Assembly: GCA_900404475.1 (NCBI GenBank)
Contig: OUQQ01000440.1
Location: forward strand, 1-17,521
DNA length: 17,521 bases
Direction of reading: 5' to 3'
Source: Spongospora subterranea
Taxonomy: Eukaryota > Endomyxa > Phytomyxea > Plasmodiophorida > Plasmodiophoridae
The notes below the pieces were generated by a model that did no database searches, was not told where the DNA came from, and saw only the letters and a program-made list of their open reading frames with translations. Made by a program: the position numbers and the translations under genes. Below are positions 17,457-17,521 of this stretch, one piece after another (position 1 is the first letter of the stretch; every line of letters starts with the position of its first letter).

Positions 17457-17521
17457 CCGTATATCCCTCAAACAATGCGGAGTTTCCCATTCACCGTGGG
17501 AATTCCCCGGACATCTCGCCA

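Noticed and set aside
1..17521. tRNA genes, rRNA, CRISPR arrays, prokaryotic operons
   Set aside because: Looked for B-box-like GGTTCGA words, cloverleaf-sized paired regions and spaced repeats. None was convincing, and the spliced genes show a eukaryotic nuclear context.

Overview
This window looks like a compact, gene-dense nuclear segment of a microbial eukaryote. Most genes are interrupted by very short introns, mostly 48-67 bases, which begin with GT and end with AG. The joins preserve reading frame and restore recognisable protein families. A clear DRC2/CCDC65-type axonemal protein means the organism makes, or descends from one that made, motile flagella. A DUF1765-like protein, secreted Pro/Thr-rich and GPI-type surface proteins, and a transposase-like zinc ribbon of a kind I associate with oomycetes suggest a zoosporic oomycete-like stramenopile or zoosporic fungus. 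The sequence alone does not decide between them.

Layout. 1-1950: a 43-base tandem duplication and otherwise no convincing gene. 1951-2982 (+): secreted Cys-rich/proline-rich protein. 3124-3915 (-): secreted, heavily N-glycosylated repeat protein with a GPI-like tail, arranged tail-to-tail with the previous gene. 4696-6716 (+): three-exon DUF1765/UPF0592-like protein. 7226-7690 (-): tentative four-exon small gene. 7863-8670 (+): MAF1, repressor of RNA polymerase III. 8951-9715 (-): three-exon Cys-containing secreted protein with a GPI-like tail, visible only after splicing. 10392-11440 (+): five-exon THUMPD1/TAN1 tRNA-acetylation adaptor. 11616-13009 (+): three-exon DRC2. 13337-15059 (+): four-exon protoporphyrinogen oxidase. 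15340-15873 (+): unrecognised gene, probably two exons. 15870-17521: repeat-rich end with a transposase-like zinc-ribbon remnant on the minus strand, a 99-base direct repeat, a tandem hairpin and an 11-base tandem repeat.

The genes do not form one pathway. MAF1 and THUMPD1 both touch tRNA supply (Pol III output and tRNA acetylation), DRC2 serves the flagellum and PPOX serves haem synthesis. The three secreted proteins are a loose group of likely cell-surface or wall components. No prokaryotic-style system, CRISPR array, rRNA or convincing tRNA gene was seen. The least explained items are the three surface proteins, the tentative minus-strand gene at 7.2-7.7 kb and the unrecognised gene at 15.3-15.9 kb.
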